Assembly: GCA_035629175.1 (NCBI GenBank)
Contig: DASPIL010000048.1
Location: forward strand, 20,827-84,826
Direction: 5' to 3'
Origin: Verrucomicrobiia bacterium
Lineage (GTDB): Bacteria > Verrucomicrobiota > Verrucomicrobiia > Limisphaerales > DASXHY01
DNA: 64,000 nt
The translations under genes were made by a program, and so were the position numbers. Under the pieces are notes generated by a model that was not told the origin of the DNA, did no database searches, and saw only the letters and a list, made by a program, of their open reading frames with translations. Every line of letters begins with the position of its first letter. Within the stretch, counting starts at the first letter, position 1. This document shows positions 34,460 to 43,842 of this stretch, in pieces.

Positions 34460-34660
34460 GCCCTGCCGCGCCCCGGCCGCGCAATTTCTGCGCTGCAGGA
34501 TACTGAAACTGAGCAGGCGTTGCGCGATCCCTCCGTTTCCGAGGGCGAAAAGGCCCAAAATGCCGATTGGCACGACGGCTGCATTGAAGACCAGGCTCGC
34601 CGGCGCGATGTTCCGGCGAAAACCAAAACCCAGAACACATAGAACACAGGAGTGGCAATA

Positions 34661-35221
34661 ATGAAACTGAGCAAAGCTTTATCAATCGCCGCGATGGCCC
34701 TGACCATCGCGACGACCGGCGCGATCGCGCAGAATGAAGGCGGCAATCAGGGAAATCGCCAGCGCCAGGGCGGAGGAAACGGTGGTGGTGGTGGTGGATT
34801 CGGAGGCGGCAACTTTGATCCCGCCGAGTTCCAGCAACGCCGGCTCGAACGCCTGCGCGAAAGCATGGGTGCAAGCGATGACGGCGAATGGAAGGTGATC
34901 CAGGAACGCGCCCAAAAGGTTTGGGAAGCGCAGTTGAGCGTCGGCGCGATGCGGATTCGCGGCGGCGGCCGCGGCGGTGGTGGCGGCGGCGGCGGATTTG
35001 GCGGCGGACGCGGGAATTTCCAACCCAGTCCAGAGGCCGAAGCCCTGCGCAATGCCATCGACAACAATGCGCCCACCGAACAATTGAAGGCAGCGCTCCA
35101 AAAATATCGCGACGCCCGCAAAAGCCGCGAAGCTGCACTGGAGAAAGCCCAGGCTGATCTCAAGCAGATCCTCTCGGTGAAACAGGAAGCCGTTGCCGTG
35201 AGCCAGGGATTGCTGGATTGA
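34661..35221 (+). CDS. Exported glycine-rich protein before the type II cluster
   Basis: 186 residues from ATG 34661, with AGGAG eight bases upstream. Signal peptide LSKALSIAAMALTIATTGAIAQ. The mature part alternates two Gly-rich tracts (GGGNGGGGGGFGGGNF and GGGRGGGGGGGGFGGGRG) with helical, charged segments (EFQQRRLERLRESM, then a C-terminal helix with ALQKYRDARKSREAALEKAQADLKQ cut here as three heptad-like turns). Similar Gly-rich tracts occur in both secretin halves 10 kb downstream. It lies 67 bases before gspE and may be the first gene of that operon; the function is unknown. Confidence 0.7.
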   Translation: MKLSKALSIAAMALTIATTGAIAQNEGGNQGNRQRQGGGNGGGGGGFGGGNFDPAEFQQRRLERLRESMGASDDGEWKVIQERAQKVWEAQLSVGAMRIRGGGRGGGGGGGGFGGGRGNFQPSPEAEALRNAIDNNAPTEQLKAALQKYRDARKSREAALEKAQADLKQILSVKQEAVAVSQGLLD

Positions 35222-35288
35222 TCCGTTCGTGCATCAATCACCACTCTGAAGTTTTGCGGCGGCTTCCGGGCCGCCGCATCCCATTTAA

Positions 35289-37046
35289 ATGAGCCCCGTT
35301 GCCAATCAGGAACCCGCCTTGAATGCCTTGCTCGATCGCATGGTCGCAGCACGACAACTATCGTCCAGCGACGCAGAGTTGCTGGCCGGGCAAAGCCAGG
35401 GAGCGACCCTCAAAACCGAAGAGGATGTCCTGCGCTGGCTGGCAGCGGAATACGGACTGGATTTCACGACTCTCGATGACGTGGAACCCGACCGGCAATT
35501 GCTCTCACTTTTCCCCGCTCGAATTCTTCTCAAAGAGGAGCTGCTGCCGCTCCAGCGCATCGATGGCACGGTTCACATCGCCACCAGCCGGTTGTTCGCC
35601 ACGCAGGGCTTGGATGCGTTGAAGTCGCTTACCGGCCTCAACCTGAAACCCGTGCTCGCATCGAGCGAAGTCATTCAGCGCGAAATGAAGAAGCGCCTGG
35701 GTGTGGGCGCTGACACCATCGGCACACTGGGCGAAGAGAAGGGATTTGAGGTTGTCGATGAAGGCGCCGACGAAACTGATCTCGACAACGCCGCCGAGGA
35801 TGCTTCGATCATTCGGTTCGTCAACCAAGTGCTGAAGGATGCGATCGAGTTGCGCGCGTCAGACATTCACCTCGAGCCGTTTGAAGATGAATTTCGCATT
35901 CGTTACCGTATCGACGGCGTCCTCCAGGAAGTTCCCGTTCCCGCCCAATTGAAGCGATTCCAGCCGGCCATCGTGTCGCGCGTCAAAATTCTCAGTCATC
36001 TCAATATCGCCGAAAAGCGGCTGCCGCAGGACGGCCGCATCAAGATTCGCGTGGAAGACGCGGAGGTGGATATTCGCGTGTCCGTGATCCCGATGTTGCA
36101 CGGCGAGGCTGTCGTCATGCGCTTGTTGCGTCAGAACTCCACGCTGCGGGGTTTGAAGGAAATCGGCATGGACAAGCGGGAACTCGACTCGTTCCAGCAC
36201 GTTCTTCAGTTGCCGCACGGGATCATCCTGGTCACAGGCCCAACCGGCAGCGGCAAGACGTCGACGCTTTACACGGCGCTGAACGAGATCAACGACGCCG
36301 ATCGCAAGATCATCACGATCGAAGATCCCGTGGAATACCAACTGAAGGGCGTGAACCAGATCCAGGTTTCCGAAAAGGCGGGGCTGACCTTTGCGCGCGG
36401 ATTGCGATCCATTCTGCGGCACGATCCCGACGTCATTCTGGTGGGTGAAATCCGAGACCAGGAAACCGCACAGATTGCAGTGCAGGCGTCGCTGACGGGC
36501 CATCTTGTGTTCTCCACGCTGCATACCAATGACGCTCCGGGAGCTGTGACGCGCCTCGTCGACATGGGTGTCGAACCTTATCTTGTCGCATCCTCGCTGG
36601 AAGCCGTGCTGGCGCAGCGCCTGGTGCGCGTTTTGTGCCGCCACTGCAAGCAGCCCGACACGTCAGCAACATCGCGCGCACTGAAGGCGCAGCTGGGAAT
36701 TCCTGAAGACACGACCATTTACCGGTCTGTCGGATGCCGCGAATGCCGCAACACGGGGTTCTTCGGCCGCCACGCCATTTTCGAATGGATGGATATCGAC
36801 AACGCCATTCGGCAGATGGTGCTGCAAAGTGGGTCGACGGACCAGATTCGCGAGGCAGCCCGAAAGCTGGGAATGAAAACCCTGGCTGAAGACGGCTGGC
36901 GCCTGGTGCGACTCGGCGTAACCACGGTTGAAGAAGTGTTGAGCGTGACCACCGCGAAGGAAGTCGCGCGCACCACGCACAACGATTCCATGGATTCAGC
37001 GGCTGAGGCGGCGAACCCCGCCACCCTGGCCCTTGACAGGAAGTAA
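35289..37046 (+). CDS. gspE: Type II secretion / pilus assembly ATPase GspE
   Basis: 585 residues. An N-terminal MshEN-like domain (first 150 residues) precedes the ATPase core with Walker A GPTGSGKTSTLY (about 315-326), the Asp box, Walker B DVILVGEIRDQETA (about 380-393), His box and an Arg finger region. A four-Cys zinc motif CRHC...CRECRNTGFFGR lies at about 449-490. Known role: cytoplasmic hexameric motor for pseudopilus assembly. Starts the uninterrupted gsp gene run; GspF follows after three bases. Confidence 0.93.
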   Translation: MSPVANQEPALNALLDRMVAARQLSSSDAELLAGQSQGATLKTEEDVLRWLAAEYGLDFTTLDDVEPDRQLLSLFPARILLKEELLPLQRIDGTVHIATSRLFATQGLDALKSLTGLNLKPVLASSEVIQREMKKRLGVGADTIGTLGEEKGFEVVDEGADETDLDNAAEDASIIRFVNQVLKDAIELRASDIHLEPFEDEFRIRYRIDGVLQEVPVPAQLKRFQPAIVSRVKILSHLNIAEKRLPQDGRIKIRVEDAEVDIRVSVIPMLHGEAVVMRLLRQNSTLRGLKEIGMDKRELDSFQHVLQLPHGIILVTGPTGSGKTSTLYTALNEINDADRKIITIEDPVEYQLKGVNQIQVSEKAGLTFARGLRSILRHDPDVILVGEIRDQETAQIAVQASLTGHLVFSTLHTNDAPGAVTRLVDMGVEPYLVASSLEAVLAQRLVRVLCRHCKQPDTSATSRALKAQLGIPEDTTIYRSVGCRECRNTGFFGRHAIFEWMDIDNAIRQMVLQSGSTDQIREAARKLGMKTLAEDGWRLVRLGVTTVEEVLSVTTAKEVARTTHNDSMDSAAEAANPATLALDRK

Positions 37047-37049
37047 ACC

Positions 37050-38309
37050 ATGCCTGTCTTTCAATACAGGGCAGTTCGCGCGAATGGCGGCATGACGGAA
37101 GGGCAGCTTGAAGCCTCGGGGCGCCACGATGCGTTCAGGCAGATTGAAATCCTCGGGCTGCGGCCTGTCAGCCTGGCCGAGAAGAACGGCACACCCGCTA
37201 AAACAAACGGCCAGTCCGCCCCAGCGAAGTCCGCAGACGCCGGCGCGCTCTCGCTGAATTTCCAATCGAAAAAGGTCAGCGCCAAGGATCTCGAGAATTT
37301 CACGCGCCTGCTTTCGAGCCTGCTCGCCGCGGGTGTTCCCCTCAGCCGCGCCCTCGTCATTCTTTACCGCGAATCCTCCAACCCGATGGTGTCCGCCAAG
37401 TGGAAGGAAATTCACGATCGCGTTGTGGACGGCATGTCGCTCGCCGATGCCATGGCGAAGTCGCCGGAAACGTTTCCACGGGTTTATACCGCAATGGTGC
37501 AGGCGGGGGAGACGGGCGGGTTCCTTGACCTCGTGCTGTCGCAGATTTCGGATTTCCAGGCGCGCGAGAAGGACCTGAAGTCCAAGGTCATGACGGCCAT
37601 GCTGTATCCGATGATCCTGCTGGTCCTCGCGTTGGGAGTGCTGGTTTTCCTGATGGTGTTTTTCATTCCGCGATTTCAGAAAATATTCGCTGGCTTTGGC
37701 GGGGACCTTCCCTTGATCACGCAGGTAATCGTCGGCACCAGCCACGTCATTCGATCCTACGGATTGTTCGTGGCGTTTGGCGTGGTGCTGCTGGCCTTGC
37801 TGTTGCGGAACTGGTTCACCTCGGAAACCGGACGGCGTGTCTGGGAAGGCGTGATGCTGCGCTCGCCGATCGTTGGGCCGCTGGCGGCTCGATTTGCGAT
37901 GGCCCGCTTCTGCCGCATGCTTGGGACGTTGCTGGGAGCCGGGGTCCCGCTCGTTCAGGCGCTGAATGTCGCGCGCAAATCGATTGGAAACCAGATTCTC
38001 GTCGATGCCGTTTCACGCGCGATTGAGCGCGTCCAGGAAGGCGGACGGCTCGGCGAAAGCCTGGCGGAATGCCGCGGCCTGTTTCCCGGTTCCGTGTTGG
38101 AGATGATTTCTGTCGCGGAGGAGAGCGGGCGGCTCGATGTGGAGCTTGTGCGCATTGCGAACGTCACGGAGGGCGATTTGGATCGCCAATTAAAAACAGC
38201 GGTGGCCTTTGCCGAACCGGCCATGTTGTTTCTGATCGCGGGTTTCATCGGAACGATTTTTATCGGCATGTTGCTGCCGATCTTTTCGCTTCAGGATCAC
38301 ATCAAATAA
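37050..38309 (+). CDS. gspF: Type II secretion inner-membrane platform protein GspF
   Basis: 419 residues with two T2SSF domains. The first has DLENFTRLLSSLLAAGVPLSRAL and TYPRVYTAMVQAGETGG-like text at about 135-165; the second has RFCRMLGTLLGAGVPLVQAL and PGSVLEMISVAEESG. Three membrane segments (around 190-210, 235-255 and 385-405) are visible. Known role: platform that links the ATPase to pseudopilin extraction from the membrane. Confidence 0.93.
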   Translation: MPVFQYRAVRANGGMTEGQLEASGRHDAFRQIEILGLRPVSLAEKNGTPAKTNGQSAPAKSADAGALSLNFQSKKVSAKDLENFTRLLSSLLAAGVPLSRALVILYRESSNPMVSAKWKEIHDRVVDGMSLADAMAKSPETFPRVYTAMVQAGETGGFLDLVLSQISDFQAREKDLKSKVMTAMLYPMILLVLALGVLVFLMVFFIPRFQKIFAGFGGDLPLITQVIVGTSHVIRSYGLFVAFGVVLLALLLRNWFTSETGRRVWEGVMLRSPIVGPLAARFAMARFCRMLGTLLGAGVPLVQALNVARKSIGNQILVDAVSRAIERVQEGGRLGESLAECRGLFPGSVLEMISVAEESGRLDVELVRIANVTEGDLDRQLKTAVAFAEPAMLFLIAGFIGTIFIGMLLPIFSLQDHIK

Positions 38310-38325
38310 CGCAAACAAAACGGAT

Positions 38326-38772
38326 ATGAAATTAATCACTCAACGCATCAGGAGCCGCAGCGCCTCTGCAGCATTCACTCTGATCGAGCTGCTGCTCGTG
38401 CTCGCAATCCTTGGAATTCTCGCTGCGATTGTTGTGCCCAAAATGGCGGGGCGAACCCAGGACGCGCAACTCCGCGCAGCTGCGACACAAATCTCTGTGT
38501 TCAAGACGTCGCTCAGCACGTTCGAGCTCGATAATGGTTATTATCCCCGCGGCCAGAACGGCCTGCAGGATTTGATTCAACGGCCGCGCGATGCCCAGAA
38601 TTGGAAGGGGCCCTACCTCGACACCGATGTCCTGCCGAAGGATCCGTGGGGCCACGATTACGTTTACACGTCGCCCGGCCGCTACAATACGACAGGATAC
38701 GACATTTCCTCCAATGGGCCCGATGGGCAGCCCGGGACGGATGACGACATCACAAGCTGGACGAAGAGGTAG
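38326..38772 (+). CDS. gspG: Major pseudopilin GspG
   Basis: 148 residues. A short basic leader ends SASAA, then the prepilin helix FTLIELLLVLAILGILAAIV with Glu5. The C-terminal half has the GspG blocks YYPRGQNGLQDLIQRP, GPYLDTDVLPKDPWGHDYVY and NGPDGQPGTDDDI, the last being the calcium-binding loop. Known role: main building block of the type II pseudopilus. Needs a prepilin peptidase, not present in this window. Confidence 0.94.
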   Translation: MKLITQRIRSRSASAAFTLIELLLVLAILGILAAIVVPKMAGRTQDAQLRAAATQISVFKTSLSTFELDNGYYPRGQNGLQDLIQRPRDAQNWKGPYLDTDVLPKDPWGHDYVYTSPGRYNTTGYDISSNGPDGQPGTDDDITSWTKR

Positions 38773-38777
38773 TCTCG

Positions 38778-39347
38778 ATGACGACGCTTCAATTTGAACG
38801 CATTCGCAGCGCTCACGGGACGTCCTTGGTAGGGCGAACCGCTGGCCGTCGCGCCGCGTTCACGTTGATTGAACTAATCCTCATTCTGGCATTGCTGGCA
38901 ATCGTTACGTCCCTCGCAGCGCCTTCCCTGTCGAAATTCTTTCGTGGTCGCGCGTTGAGTTCCGAAGCGCGGCAACTGCTGTCGCTAACGCACGCCGGAC
39001 AGAGCCGCGCGATTTCGGAAGGATTTCCCGTTCTCCTCTGGATCGACAGCCAGGCGGGCGAGTACGGCTTGCAACTGGAAGATGCCTCAAAGGCTGCAGG
39101 TTCAATTGAACCCGATCCCAAGGCGGAGTCCTTTTCGCACGATTCGAGCCTGAAGCTTGAAGCGATGGACGCGGCGCCGATCTCGCTGAACGGCCGGAGC
39201 GTCGCGGCAATTCGGTTTCTGCCGGACGGCACTGCCGACGAGGCGAGCCCCACGCAAGTGCGCATCATGTCGGCCACGGGCGAGACACTCTGGCTGATGC
39301 AATACACAAACCGTCTGGGATATGAGATTCGCGCAGGCCAATTTTAA
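38778..39347 (+). CDS. gspH: Minor pseudopilin GspH-like
   Basis: 189 residues with a 27-residue leader ending RRAA, then FTLIELILILALLAIVTSLA. The C-terminal domain has GRSVAAIRFLPDGTADEASP, the beta-strand signature (xxFxPDGxxxE) of the GspH/FimT domain. Starts five bases after gspG. Known role: minor pseudopilin at or near the pseudopilus tip. Confidence 0.88.
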   Translation: MTTLQFERIRSAHGTSLVGRTAGRRAAFTLIELILILALLAIVTSLAAPSLSKFFRGRALSSEARQLLSLTHAGQSRAISEGFPVLLWIDSQAGEYGLQLEDASKAAGSIEPDPKAESFSHDSSLKLEAMDAAPISLNGRSVAAIRFLPDGTADEASPTQVRIMSATGETLWLMQYTNRLGYEIRAGQF

Positions 39348-39762
39348 GCGGGCGCGCGCGCCATTCCCGATGCGGAAACGCCAATCGGCGTTCACGCTGG
39401 CAGAGGTCCTCGCGGCCATGCTGTTCATGGCGATTGTCATTCCCGTTGCGGTGGAGGCCTATCGCGTCGCGAGTCTCGCGGGCGAGGTGAGCGTGCGCAA
39501 ATCCGAAGCCACGCGCGTCGCGGACCGTGTATTGAACGAAACCATCGTGATGACGAACTGGTTGCAATCAGCGTTGAGCGGGACCGTGATCGAAAACGGA
39601 TTGGAATATCGCTGGAACATCAAAAATGAAAACTGGCCCGTCGATTCGGTGATGCGCCTTCTCATTGCAGAGGTGGAATTCAATGCGGGCGGGCGGCCAT
39701 ACAATGTCCGCCTCAATACGCTCGCGAACGCACCGGGGCTCGGAGGAATGGCCCTCCCATGA
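39322..39762 (+). CDS. gspI: Minor pseudopilin GspI-like
   Basis: 146 residues from ATG 39322, overlapping gspH by 26 bases; ATG 39370 would shorten the leader to seven residues. Both neighbours have long leaders, so the first start is kept. Cleavage is expected in RQSA-FTLAEVLAAM, with Glu5. The soluble part is short with VSVRKSEATRVADRVLNE. Known role: GspI starts the pseudopilus tip complex with GspJ and GspK. Confidence 0.85.
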   Translation: MRFAQANFKRARAPFPMRKRQSAFTLAEVLAAMLFMAIVIPVAVEAYRVASLAGEVSVRKSEATRVADRVLNETIVMTNWLQSALSGTVIENGLEYRWNIKNENWPVDSVMRLLIAEVEFNAGGRPYNVRLNTLANAPGLGGMALP

Positions 39763-40475
39763 ACTGGGTTCGCGATCACCACAGCAGCGCCACAAACCCG
39801 CGCCGATCCAACGGGTTCACGCTGATTGAACTGCTCCTGGGAATTGCCATCATGGCCACGGTCATTGTTGCGATCAACGCAGTGTTCTTTACCACGCAAC
39901 GCCTTCGTGAGAGGACGATCAGCGCCGTCGAGGAGTCGCTGCCAATTCAACAAACCATGGCCACAATGCGGCGCGATTTGCAGGGAATCGTGCCTCCCAC
40001 TGCCGGCGGCCTGATCACGGGAACCTTCAAAGCCGGCAACGTGACGAGCCTTGGGGTCAGCATGCCAGTCGATATCGAATTCAACACGACCACGGGAATT
40101 GTCCGCGATGACCAACCGTGGAGCGAAGTTCAGAAAGTCAGCTACGGATTGCGGATGGGCGGTAATCGGCAAGTACCGGGAAGCGACCTTTACCGGACTA
40201 TTACGCGGAACCTGCTTGCGACAATTACTCCCCAACCCGAAGAGCAATGGCTGCTCAGCGGCGTCGAAAGCCTTCAGTTTTCCTGTTATGACGGACAGCA
40301 ATGGCGGGATTTCTGGGATACTTCCGTCATGGACACCAACCTGCCCAGCGCCATTCGAATGCGGATCACGCTCGCCAGCCACGATGGGCAGTCGGACCCG
40401 CGCCAGTTGGAAATGGTGGTGCCGATTTCATCACAGGTGCGAAGCAACCAGGTAGCGGCAGGAAGCACCCAATGA
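39759..40475 (+). CDS. gspJ: Minor pseudopilin GspJ-like
   Basis: 238 residues. Leader of 19 residues ending RRSNG, then FTLIELLLGIAIMATVIVAI. The soluble part includes VEESLPIQQTMATMRRDLQGIV and ends QLEMVVPISSQVRSNQ, fitting the GspJ fold. ATGA overlaps at both ends (gspI stop, gspK start) tie its translation to the tip-complex partners. Confidence 0.87.
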   Translation: MNWVRDHHSSATNPRRSNGFTLIELLLGIAIMATVIVAINAVFFTTQRLRERTISAVEESLPIQQTMATMRRDLQGIVPPTAGGLITGTFKAGNVTSLGVSMPVDIEFNTTTGIVRDDQPWSEVQKVSYGLRMGGNRQVPGSDLYRTITRNLLATITPQPEEQWLLSGVESLQFSCYDGQQWRDFWDTSVMDTNLPSAIRMRITLASHDGQSDPRQLEMVVPISSQVRSNQVAAGSTQ

Positions 40476-41839
40476 ATTTGCCGCTCTGTCCATTATTGGC
40501 GCGCCGCCCGCATACCAGCAGGGGTTCGGTGCTTGTCATCGTCTTGATGATCACAATCGGGATGATCAGCATTTCAATCTACTTTGCGAATTCGATGTCG
40601 CTTGAAATGCGCGCCGCGGACAATCGTTCGTCCGGCTTTGCGGCCGAGCAGGCCATCGAAGGCGGCGCCCGCTACGTCGCCATGATTCTCGGGGTTTATG
40701 GCACCAACGGGATTTTTCCCGAGGTCGGCGAGTATGCCGCTGAGGCGGTGTCGCTCGGATTGTCGCTGGTGCCGGAGGAGAATGCGCATTTCTGGCTGGT
40801 GGGTCGCAACAACGGCACAACCATCAGCACGGAGCCGCACTTCGCCCTCGCGGACGAATGCGCCAAACTGGACCTGAACGCTCCCTGGCTTACGGCAGAA
40901 ATGCTGGTGTCCAACGTGCCGAACATGACTTACGAATTTGCGGAAGCGATCATCGATTGGCGGAGCACCAACGATGTGAATGGGTCTTCGCTGAATTACA
41001 GCCAGAACGGTTACCTGCCCAAGCATGCGCCGTTCGAAACAGTAGGCGAACTGCGCCTTCTTTATGGTGCGCTGCCGCAATGGCTGAAAGGCGAGGACCT
41101 GAACCAGAACGGAATCCTGGATGCCAACGAAGAAGACTTGAACGGCAATGGCGTGGCGGATCCGGGCTGGACCGAGTACTTCACGGTCCATAGTTACCAG
41201 CCCAACACGCGTCCTGACGGATCGGCGCTCACCAACGTCAATAACGCAGCCCAGTTGGTCGCCTTGCTCGAGATGCGCCTCGGAGTCTCGCGTGCCCGCG
41301 AAATTACGAATGCAGTGGGAGCCCTCGGACAGGACGGCACGGTCCCGCCTGTTGCCAGCCTCCTGCAGTTCTATACGCGCAGCCGCATGAACGCGGACGA
41401 GTTTGCGATGGTTTATGATGATCTTACGGCCAGCACCAACGACTTTACGATCGGGCGGGTCAACGTAAACACCGCGCCCGTCAGCGTGCTCGCCTGCTTG
41501 CCTGGAATGAACTATGACACCGCCCTACAGCTGGTGAATTTCCGGGAATCCACGCTCGTGGATTATCGAACCTTCGCGTGGGTGGTTGACGCATTGGGTT
41601 CAGGCAACAGCAGCCTGCAGGCTCTCGCACAGGGCGATTACATCACGGCCCGCACCTACCAGGTGAGTGCGGATATTGCAGCGCTCGGCCCGTTCGGTCG
41701 TGGTTATCGTCGCGTTCGCGTCGTGTTCGATACAAGCGAAGGATTCCCAAAGGTGATTTATCGCCAGGATCTCAGCCGGCTGGGATGGGCATTGGGCCGC
41801 GAGGTGCGGCAAACCTGGGTCACGCGAAACACACGATGA
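40472..41839 (+). CDS. gspK: Tip pseudopilin GspK-like
   Basis: 455 residues from ATG 40472. The leader ends TSRG, followed by SVLVIVLMITIGMISISIYF: no Glu5, as is usual for GspK. The body has helix-hairpin-helix text (NVNTAPVSVLACLPGMNYDTALQLVNFR) near residues 330-360 and an Asp/Asn-rich insert (LNQNGILDANEEDLNGNGVADP) cut here to its key repeat D/N-x-N-G, which looks like a calcium-binding or dockerin-like loop. Known role: largest minor pseudopilin, caps the pseudopilus. Confidence 0.87.
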   Translation: MNLPLCPLLARRPHTSRGSVLVIVLMITIGMISISIYFANSMSLEMRAADNRSSGFAAEQAIEGGARYVAMILGVYGTNGIFPEVGEYAAEAVSLGLSLVPEENAHFWLVGRNNGTTISTEPHFALADECAKLDLNAPWLTAEMLVSNVPNMTYEFAEAIIDWRSTNDVNGSSLNYSQNGYLPKHAPFETVGELRLLYGALPQWLKGEDLNQNGILDANEEDLNGNGVADPGWTEYFTVHSYQPNTRPDGSALTNVNNAAQLVALLEMRLGVSRAREITNAVGALGQDGTVPPVASLLQFYTRSRMNADEFAMVYDDLTASTNDFTIGRVNVNTAPVSVLACLPGMNYDTALQLVNFRESTLVDYRTFAWVVDALGSGNSSLQALAQGDYITARTYQVSADIAALGPFGRGYRRVRVVFDTSEGFPKVIYRQDLSRLGWALGREVRQTWVTRNTR

Positions 41840-41870
41840 GCAAATTCGAACTTCAACGCACCGAGCCCTG

Positions 41871-43322
41871 ATGAACAAAGTCATTGCAGTCAATTTCCTG
41901 AAACGGAAGACGCCGTCCAGCGTGCTGGGTCTTTCGATCGATGGCAGCCGCCTGGAAGGTGTCGTCCTGCGGCGCCATAATGGATCGTTGCAGGTGTTGC
42001 AGCGGTTTTCCGCCACGCTGGCGCTCGATCCGATGACTGCGGAGACGGAACTCGCCGGGCGCGAAATCTTGAATCACCTGCAAGCCGCCAACGTTCGCGA
42101 AAGGCATTGCGTCGTTGCATTGCCCTTGCGGTGGGCGCTTGCAGCACATACCGAGATTCCGAAAATTCCGGAGGCCGACATTGCCGACTTTCTCGAGCTT
42201 GAATTGGAGCGTGGTTTCCCAACCGACGTCGCGACCCTGCAACTCTCCACCTCGCGAATCAACTCGGCGTCGGGACAGCAGCACGCAACGTTCATAGGCA
42301 TCCCGCGCGTCCAGGTGGAGCGCCTGGAATTAGTGTTGCGCAACGCCCGACTGCGCCCGGTCAGCTTTTCCTTCGGCCTGACCGCTCTCCATGCGGGAAT
42401 GGCGGCCGACGCTGGCGTGCTCGCGCTGTCGATTGAGGAAACCCACGTGGGCCTCCTGGTAGCCGCGGGCGGCGGAGTCGCAGCCTTGCGGGCGCTCGAA
42501 AGCACCCTCGATGATGGCAACGGCGGACGCGTGCTGCACGGCGACCTGATCGGACGCGAGGCGCGCATCACGCTCGGACAGTTGCCGGCTGACTTGCGTG
42601 AATCCGTAAAAGCCATCCGGGTTTACGGCCCGCGCGACCTCGCCCGCCGGTTGGCAGATGACCTTCGTCCGCGCTTCGAACCCGCGGGACTCAAAGTGGA
42701 AGCCATCGCTGTGTATCCGCCGGATCAATTCGGCCGCACGCTGCCTGCCGACACCGCCGTGGGGAGCGCGTTCAACCTGGCGGCCCTTTACCTGACGCGG
42801 CGCACGTCAGGCTTCGAATTCCTTCCGCCCAAGGTATCGGCATGGCAGAGGGTTACTTCGAAATACGCGCCCGGCCGGCTGCGCAAGCTGGCTGCCGTTG
42901 CGGCGCTGCTGCTGTTCGGAATTGCGGGAGCTTTCGGATACCAGGAATGGCGCCTCAGTTCGTTGCGTGGACAATGGCAGGCCATCGAACCGAAAGTCCG
43001 TTCGCTGGAAAGCATGACCGCCAAGATCAGCCAGTATCGGCCGTGGTTCGACGAGAACTTCCGCTGCCTCACCATCATCCGACAGCTAACCTCGGCGTTT
43101 CCGGAGGACGGAAGCGTCACCGCGCGAACCTTGGAGATTCGCGACATGAACCAGGTGAACTGCTCGGGCAATGCGGAGAATTATGCGGCGCTGATTCGCA
43201 CGGTTCACCACCTGGGAACCAACAGCGGTGTGAGCGATCTCGTTCCCCAGACGCGCGGCAAGTCGCCCGTGCAATTCTCTTTTGAATACCGTGTCAACTC
43301 ACCCCTGAATGAAAACCGATAA
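41871..43322 (+). CDS. PilM/GspL-like protein with PilN-like C-terminal half
   Basis: 483 residues. The N-terminal 330 residues form an actin-like fold as in PilM/GspL: LGLSIDGSRLEGVVL, VALPLRWALAAHTEIP, DFLELELERGFP. One membrane helix (LRKLAAVAALLLFGIAGAFGY) at about 345-365 leads to a periplasmic ferredoxin-like part like PilN/GspL. So cytoplasmic PilM and membrane PilN functions appear joined, which is the normal GspL layout. Role: links the GspE motor to the inner-membrane platform. Stop overlaps the next gene by 14 bases. Confidence 0.82.
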   Translation: MNKVIAVNFLKRKTPSSVLGLSIDGSRLEGVVLRRHNGSLQVLQRFSATLALDPMTAETELAGREILNHLQAANVRERHCVVALPLRWALAAHTEIPKIPEADIADFLELELERGFPTDVATLQLSTSRINSASGQQHATFIGIPRVQVERLELVLRNARLRPVSFSFGLTALHAGMAADAGVLALSIEETHVGLLVAAGGGVAALRALESTLDDGNGGRVLHGDLIGREARITLGQLPADLRESVKAIRVYGPRDLARRLADDLRPRFEPAGLKVEAIAVYPPDQFGRTLPADTAVGSAFNLAALYLTRRTSGFEFLPPKVSAWQRVTSKYAPGRLRKLAAVAALLLFGIAGAFGYQEWRLSSLRGQWQAIEPKVRSLESMTAKISQYRPWFDENFRCLTIIRQLTSAFPEDGSVTARTLEIRDMNQVNCSGNAENYAALIRTVHHLGTNSGVSDLVPQTRGKSPVQFSFEYRVNSPLNENR

Positions 43323-43842
43323 TCGCCAAAAACTGCTGATCGTGGCTGTCGGAGTGATGGCGGCGCTGCTCATCGGCGACAAGCTGCTCTACGGCCCGGG
43401 TGTAAAGCTCTGGCAATCGCGGCAGCGTGAGATCAGCCGCCTGCAGACACAGATCACCGAAGGATCCGCATTGATCCGGCGCGAGGAGATCGTTCGCGAA
43501 CGATGGGAATCAATGCGGACAAACACGCTGCCGAACAACCCGTCCTTCGCGCAGGAGCAATTACTGAAGACCCTGCAGGATTGGGCACAGGAAAGCGGCG
43601 CAAGCCTTTCGGGCCTGACGCCCCAGTGGAAGAACGATTCCGAACAATTCAAGACCCTCGTCTGCCGGATTAACGGCGAAGGCACTCTCTGGGCGCTTGC
43701 ACGGTTTATTTACAATATCGAGAAAGGCCCGCTTGGATTGAAGCTCGATTCAGTGGACATTACGTCCCGGGACAACACAGGTCGCAACCTCTCGCTTGGA
43801 GCGCAGGTCAGCGCCCTGGTGCTGACCCCTCAACAACCATGA
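43309..43842 (+). CDS. GspM/PilO-like inner-membrane protein
   Basis: 177 residues. One N-terminal helix (LLIVAVGVMAALLIGDKLLY), a coiled coil (ISRLQTQITEGSALIRREEIV) and a ferredoxin-like C-terminal domain (LVCRINGEGTLWALARFIYNIE). This is the layout of PilO/GspM, the partner of PilN/GspL. Overlaps genes on both sides (14 bases upstream, ATGA downstream). Confidence 0.78.
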   Translation: MKTDNRQKLLIVAVGVMAALLIGDKLLYGPGVKLWQSRQREISRLQTQITEGSALIRREEIVRERWESMRTNTLPNNPSFAQEQLLKTLQDWAQESGASLSGLTPQWKNDSEQFKTLVCRINGEGTLWALARFIYNIEKGPLGLKLDSVDITSRDNTGRNLSLGAQVSALVLTPQQP